This document shows, piece after piece, positions 62,259 to 64,000 of a stretch of DNA of 64,000 nucleotides. Position 1 is the first letter of the stretch, and each line of letters starts with the position of its first letter. Source of the stretch: Eucalyptus grandis (taxonomy: Eukaryota > Streptophyta > Magnoliopsida > Myrtales > Myrtaceae). The stretch lies in contig NC_052613.1 in assembly GCF_016545825.1 (NCBI RefSeq), forward strand, positions 42,638,112-42,702,111, read 5' to 3'. Below the pieces are notes generated by a model, which was given only the letters and a program-made list of their open reading frames with translations, was not told where the DNA came from and ran no database searches. The position numbers and the translations under genes are program-made.

Positions 62259-64000
62259 GTTCAGCATTCATTCTAAGACCAACTCGCTTGTCCCACGAAA
62301 TCTCCCGAATCACATCACAGTGGAGCATTTTAGACCGGGCCGGTCGAGAAAATTCAGCAACTTTTCGGAGGAAGAGCAGCACTGCACCCAGATCACACGA
62401 AAGAACACAGGGCTAACGAGCCAGCTCCAACTCCCCTTCACATCCAGAAAGATGCTCCCACAAGTGTTCGCTCATCGTCAGAGTCTAGGCGCGCAATCCG
62501 GTGCAGCGCCCTAGAACGGAGCTCCTTCCTTTTGATTCTTTACTCAACGATATCATTCGTTCCAAAGCAGCTTTTTGGGAGCTCTAAAGTTCTACCGAAA
62601 GTCGCTTCTATCTTAAAAACGGTCCAATGACTGTCTACTCTGCAAATCTTAACCTTCATCCTTACCGCCCAGGTCGAGCAAGGGTCCCTGCCTATATTTT
62701 CATTGATTCTCTTTTCCTCATACATGTGTAACGGACTGTGATGTTCCCATTAGAGCGTGGGTTTATTGGATGAAAAGTGAGTAGTGTAAAGGATGATACC
62801 ACTAATTCGTGTAGATGATGTCAAGACGATTGGTACTAGAAGTTCTAGGATAGAAAACTTATATCTGTAAGGAGTTCTAAAAGAAAGGTTGGTCATCCGT
62901 ACACAAACTAGTCGGAAGTTGATACCGTTTTTTTTTTAATAAGACATTGGCAAACGGAAATTAGTTAATGTGCCTAATGTGCTTTGTTGTCTTTTTCAAT
63001 GGACTAAATGCTCGAGTTAAGTTGGGTATCGTATGATTTGATACTTGGATGCCATTTGCCGTACTGTCCTTATAAATAACTATAGAACAAAAGTTGGTCT
63101 AATATTCTTGGCTCACTAGGTGCCACAACTATTGGCCCGTGACACATATTTGTCTCTTGTCTTGTGCTGTTAAGAGGAAATTTCTATGAAAAAGGTGAGT
63201 ATAAATTCTTAAAATTATGTTAAATATAAGTACCGAGCTTTGACATTTCTAAGAAAAAAAGGAGTATAAATTCTTAAATATATGTTCAATGTAAGCACCG
63301 AGCTTTTGATTTCAATCGTCAAACGCGTCCCGCTTTTTTTCTTTTTCCGGCAATTGATGCACTTTAAGCAAATCAGGCTTATGTTTCGGTGAAACTCTGA
63401 CGCGACGAAGACGTGGCAGAATTCGAACGGGACAGAGCGAATATTTGCTTTTGTTGCCTTGCTAGAGATAACATCAATGCCTAAAACAGGGCGAATTTGT
63501 ACCCCACATTGAAAAAAATTAGGGCCTTTCTTAATCAGGCTAAAGAAATTTCCGGGAAGCCTTCTGATATTCCTGTTGAAATAAAAAAAAAAGAAGTTAA
63601 AAATCATCTGAACCAAAGAAAATGTCAACGTTTGTCTGTTTCAAAAATTTAAGATGATTAGTAAAAATAATATGCATTAACAAAAGTAAAGAGGACGGAA
63701 TGTGGAGCATTAAAACATTTACAGATTTAAGTATAATAATGTAGGAGCATTTAAAACATTATCTCCCGTAGCAGATCATATTGATTATTATTGTCCTTGG
63801 CACAATCATTGATCATAACATGTACGCCAATTACGCGAGTAACTAGGAATAACAAATAGTAAATTGAGAATGCTAAATATCAGCTTTTTCATATCACTAT
63901 CTTGTGAAATAAAAGGAGGCCCTATCCAGGAATTCCTGAATATATAGTCATTGCCCAAAGTATGAACAGAATGCCCACAGAATTCTAATGAGACAAAAAA
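62259..64000. other. Intergenic DNA with a local duplication
   Basis: No gene is recognised. A duplicated unit of about 60 bases lies at 63,198-63,245 and 63,262-63,312 (both with 'gagtataaattcttaaa' and 'accgagctttga' words). Confidence 0.4.

Overview
The window reads as nuclear DNA of a eudicot plant. It has multi-exon genes with GT-AG introns, plant-only protein families (G-type lectin receptor kinase, plastid fibrillin, plant MYND-finger protein) and a dense load of MITEs, LTR pieces and DNA transposons. The repeat style loosely suggests a woody rosid such as Myrtaceae, but that is an impression only. There is one 100-N assembly gap (32,799-32,898).

Layout. 1-9.7 kb: a G-type lectin S-receptor-like kinase (+, 1,235-3,687) with a GC-core MITE in its promoter, then a conserved coiled-coil protein of unknown function (+, 6,182-7,761). 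9.7-14.0 kb: a complete 11-exon plastid fibrillin gene (-, PAP12/FBN10 type). 14,181-25,921: an 11.74-kb Pack-MULE. It has 1.83-kb terminal inverted repeats and a perfect 9-bp target duplication (GGGCCAACT), and it carries pieces of an insulin-degrading-enzyme-like peptidase gene, an ALF4-like gene and a small MGKYVE-type gene. It sits 204 bp upstream of the fibrillin start codon. 26.8-32.8 kb: an inverted pair of AT-rich TIR elements with a GC-rich core, cut off by a probable Copia LTR. 33-37.9 kb: mostly intergenic, with a dead aldo-keto reductase gene. 37.9-43.9 kb: a two-level tandem repeat array holding a MITE with its own target duplication. 44.3-46.15 kb: a 1.85-kb solo LTR flanked by CATTA. 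46.3-49.15 kb: a second dead aldo-keto reductase gene whose first intron is filled with GC-core MITEs. 49.9-54.1 kb: a 7-exon membrane-anchored or secreted protein with a possible permuted NlpC/P60-like (papain-fold) domain (-). 56.2-61.0 kb: a complete 11-exon MYND zinc-finger gene (-). 61-64 kb: intergenic, with another GC-core MITE.

The genes do not form a pathway; this is an ordinary mixed eukaryotic neighbourhood. The most unusual object is the Pack-MULE. Its two identical arms each carry a promoter-like segment plus peptidase exons. They run inward into different, complementary parts of the same peptidase gene, an arrangement that could yield hairpin RNA against the parent gene.

A caution for every reader: three otherwise intact genes (receptor kinase, coiled-coil protein, NlpC-like protein) each lack exactly one base, and at two of the three sites this is at a short C/G run. 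This looks like consensus error, whereas the two reductase copies have far more breaks and are real pseudogenes.
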